8,167 bases of DNA, from positions 1 to 8,167 of the forward strand of contig CAHJWV010000020.1 in NCBI GenBank assembly GCA_903643055.1, read 5' to 3'. This DNA comes from Burkholderiales bacterium (lineage in GTDB: Bacteria > Pseudomonadota > Gammaproteobacteria > Burkholderiales > Burkholderiaceae). Under the pieces are notes generated by a model that was given only the letters and a program-made list of their open reading frames with translations, was not told the origin of the DNA and made no database searches. A program made the position numbers and the translations under genes. Positions within the stretch are counted from its first letter, which is position 1. Each line of letters begins with the position of its first letter. This document shows positions 6,916-8,167 of the stretch, piece after piece.

Positions 6916-7353
6916 CTAAGCCAGCGCATCGGCGGCCAGCTCGGTGACCGACATCGCGCCGGTCATCACGGCCACGGTGTCGCTCATGCTGATCTTCTTC
7001 GGATTGACCACCGCGGCGCGCTTGCCGAGCCGCGCGATGTGATGCGGTCGGCGACCTCGAACACATGCGGCATGTTGTGGCTGACGAGGATCACCGGCAA
7101 CCCTTGGTCGCGCATGCGGCGGATCAGCTCTAGCACCATGTGGCCCTCCTTGACGCCGAGCGCGGCGGTCGGCTCGTCCATGATCACCACATGGCGCGCG
7201 AAGGTGGCGGCCCTGGACACCGCGACGCCCTGCCGCTGCCCGCCGGAAAGCGTCTCGACCGCCTGATTCATCGAACGGATGCCGACCTTCAGGTCGTTCA
7301 TGCGCGCGGTGCTCTTCGCCAGCATCTTCTTCTTGTCGAGCATGCGCAGCACG
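6916..7353 (-). pseudogene. frcA: FrcA-like sugar ABC transporter ATP-binding protein, C-terminal remnant with frameshift
   Basis: About 145 residues of a roughly 260-residue ATPase. Present in order: VLRMLDKKKML, the signature LSGGQRQGVAV, Walker B VVIMDEPTAALGV, and the H-loop block LVSHNMPHVFEVADRI, which is typical of FrcA-type fructose ATPases. Walker A and the Q-loop region are missing because the gene is joined to the permease remnant at about 7353-7360. After ADRI a single C is missing between 7040 and 7041: ATC(C)AC ATC should continue as HIARLGKRA. The correct frame resumes as IARLGKRAAVVNPKKISMSD and runs to the stop at 6916. The gene cannot make a working ATPase. Only the C-terminal piece shares a frame with the permease remnant, so a 215-codon open reading (6916-7563) exists whose middle is out-of-frame filler. 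Confidence 0.9.
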
Positions 7354-7563
7354 GCCGAGCGCCATCACCATGCCGCACGACAGGTCGATGCCGGCGGTGA
7401 GGATGATCAGCGTCTGGCCGATGGCGATCACGCCAATGACCATTGCTTGCTGCAGGATCAGCGAAAAGTTGGCGCCACTCAAAAAGCGGTCGCTTTGCGT
7501 GGCGAAGAATGCGCAGGCGCACAGCAACGCGATGACTGGCCCGAGCGTGCCCAATGGTGGCAA
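7354..7563 (-). pseudogene. frcC: FrcC-like sugar ABC transporter permease, N-terminal remnant
   Basis: About 70 residues of a permease normally near 350. It shows the first membrane helix LGPVIALLCACAFFATQSDR, then FLSGANFSLILQQAMVIGVI and AIGQTLIILTAGIDLSCG, a conserved block of FrcC/RbsC-type permeases. It ends at VMALG, where the sequence jumps into the ATPase gene. The apparent start is TTG at 7563, only a few residues before the first helix, so the usual cytoplasmic N-terminal tail of some 20-30 residues also seems lost or unrecognised. It is not functional as a channel, since most transmembrane helices are absent. Confidence 0.88.
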
Positions 7564-7571
7564 TCGTTCGT

Positions 7572-7605
7572 GCCCTCGCCGGCCACGGCCGGGGCCGGCG
7601 AGGGC
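7572..7605. repeat. Strong GC-rich hairpin between binding-protein and permease remnants
   Basis: GCCCTCGCCGGCC (7572-7584) and GGCCGGCGAGGGC (7593-7605) form a perfect 13-bp inverted repeat with an 8-base loop. There is no T-run on either side, so it is not a classic intrinsic terminator. Its place right after the binding-protein stop fits the intercistronic hairpins that stabilise binding-protein mRNA or limit read-through in sugar ABC operons. The role is inferred. Confidence 0.75.
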
Positions 7606-7620
7606 GCGAGGTCGCTGCGC

Positions 7621-8123
7621 TCAACGCTTGCCCCAGCACAGCGCGGTGCCGGTCTTGACGTCTTGGCTGTCCACGCCGGCCAGCGGCCTGGCTGCGATCA
7701 GGGTGGCGCCGGTGTCGGTGTAGCCGCTCGGCTTCTTGCCGGTCTTCGCATAGGCCACGCCGGCCTCGACGCCGAGCGCGGCCATCTTCAGCGGGTACTG
7801 CTGCGAGGTCGCGGTGATCACGCCGGCGCCGACGTCTTTGATGCCCTGGCAGCCGCCGTCGACCGACACGATGATCACGCCCTTTTCCTTGCCGGCGGTC
7901 TTCAGTGCTTGTAGGCACCGGCAGCGGCCGGCTCGTTGATCGTGTAGACAAGGTTCACCTCGGGGCTTTTCTGCAGGCAGTTTTCCATCGCGGTCTGGCC
8001 CTTGGCTTGGTCGCCGTAGCTGTCGGCCATGCACACCACGGCAGTGGCTTGGCCGAGCTCGTTGCTGTTCGCGTCGGGCGCGGTCAGGTCGCAATACTGT
8101 TCGTTTAAGTAATTTTCTGCCAT
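7621..8123 (-). pseudogene. frcB: FrcB-like sugar ABC transporter periplasmic binding protein, 5'-truncated and frameshifted
   Basis: The C-terminal part (about 165 residues) of a binding protein normally near 330. The upstream frame reads [40 protein letters not shown] and [17 protein letters not shown], then hits a stop at 7902. A missing G near 7907/7908 (AAG CAC TGA in place of AAG GCA CTG A) explains this. The right frame resumes [55 protein letters not shown] and ends TALCWGKR at 7621. [17 protein letters not shown] and ATSQQYPL are hallmark blocks of fructose/ribose-type binding proteins. There is no signal peptide; the ATG at 8123 sits in AT-rich sequence that is not recognisably part of the family, and the upstream frame has a stop 18 bases earlier. 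So the 5' half is deleted or lies beyond a disruption. Confidence 0.88.
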
Positions 8124-8164
8124 GATTGGCGCCTTGCATCAGCGGAGCAAGGCATGGCACGAAC
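8099..8164. repeat. Nested imperfect inverted repeat at the edge of the frcB remnant
   Basis: The right arm is one 18-base block, GCAAGGCATGGCACGAAC (8147-8164). Its complement is split over the left arm as GTTCGT (8099-8104), GCCATG (8119-8124) and CCTTGC (8132-8137), with 14-base and 7-base bulges between, and a 9-base loop. The left bulge (TTAAGTAATTTTCT) is strikingly AT-rich against the surroundings. It lies just where recognisable binding-protein sequence stops. It could be an element end, a folded RNA or a recombination scar; the window ends too soon to tell. Confidence 0.5.
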
Positions 8165-8167
8165 CAA

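Noticed and set aside
5999..6919. Plus-strand 306-codon frame opposite the ROK gene
   Set aside because: Antisense shadow; the minus-strand ROK reading has clear HTH and ROK blocks.
8099..8164. Integron attC site
   Set aside because: The outer core blocks run GTT...AAC, opposite to the RYYYAAC...GTTRRRY layout, and no integrase or cassette is seen.

Overview
The window looks like the chromosome of a GC-rich betaproteobacterium, most likely Burkholderiales. This rests on recalled family features: an exosortase B / EpsI pair beside a PEP-CTERM protein, a UbiH-type hydroxylase, a DUF4178 + SPFH/SHOCT gene pair, and an FrcBCA-like sugar ABC operon with a ROK regulator. No rRNA, tRNA, CRISPR array, transposase or phage gene was seen.

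Left part (1-4123), all on the minus strand and read right to left: a small secreted PEP-CTERM protein (175 aa) closed by a clear intrinsic terminator; then xrtB (exosortase B, 300 aa) overlapping epsI by an ATGA junction; then an SPFH-domain protein with a C-terminal SHOCT motif; then a DUF4178 zinc-ribbon protein that starts with TTG and runs off the left edge. XrtB would process and sort the neighbouring PEP-CTERM protein at the inner membrane, with EpsI as its usual partner. The exopolysaccharide genes that often accompany XrtB are not in view.

Middle (4352-5572, plus strand): a UbiH-like FAD monooxygenase of ubiquinone synthesis, divergent from the PEP-CTERM gene across a 228-base spacer and convergent with the next gene, only 18 bases away.

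Right part (5591-8167), minus strand: an intact ROK-family regulator, and upstream of it the ruins of a sugar ABC transporter operon. The gene order is still binding protein - permease - ATPase. The binding-protein gene lacks its 5' half and has a one-base frameshift. The permease stops after about 70 residues and is joined directly to the C-terminal half of the ATPase, so the Walker A region is gone, and the ATPase part has its own one-base frameshift. The regulator is therefore probably an orphan of a dead transport operon. A nested, bulged inverted repeat lies where the binding-protein homology ends at the right edge.

No clearly new biological system was found. The most notable items are the compact XrtB/EpsI/PEP-CTERM module and the partly erased sugar transporter with its deletion junction and edge hairpin.
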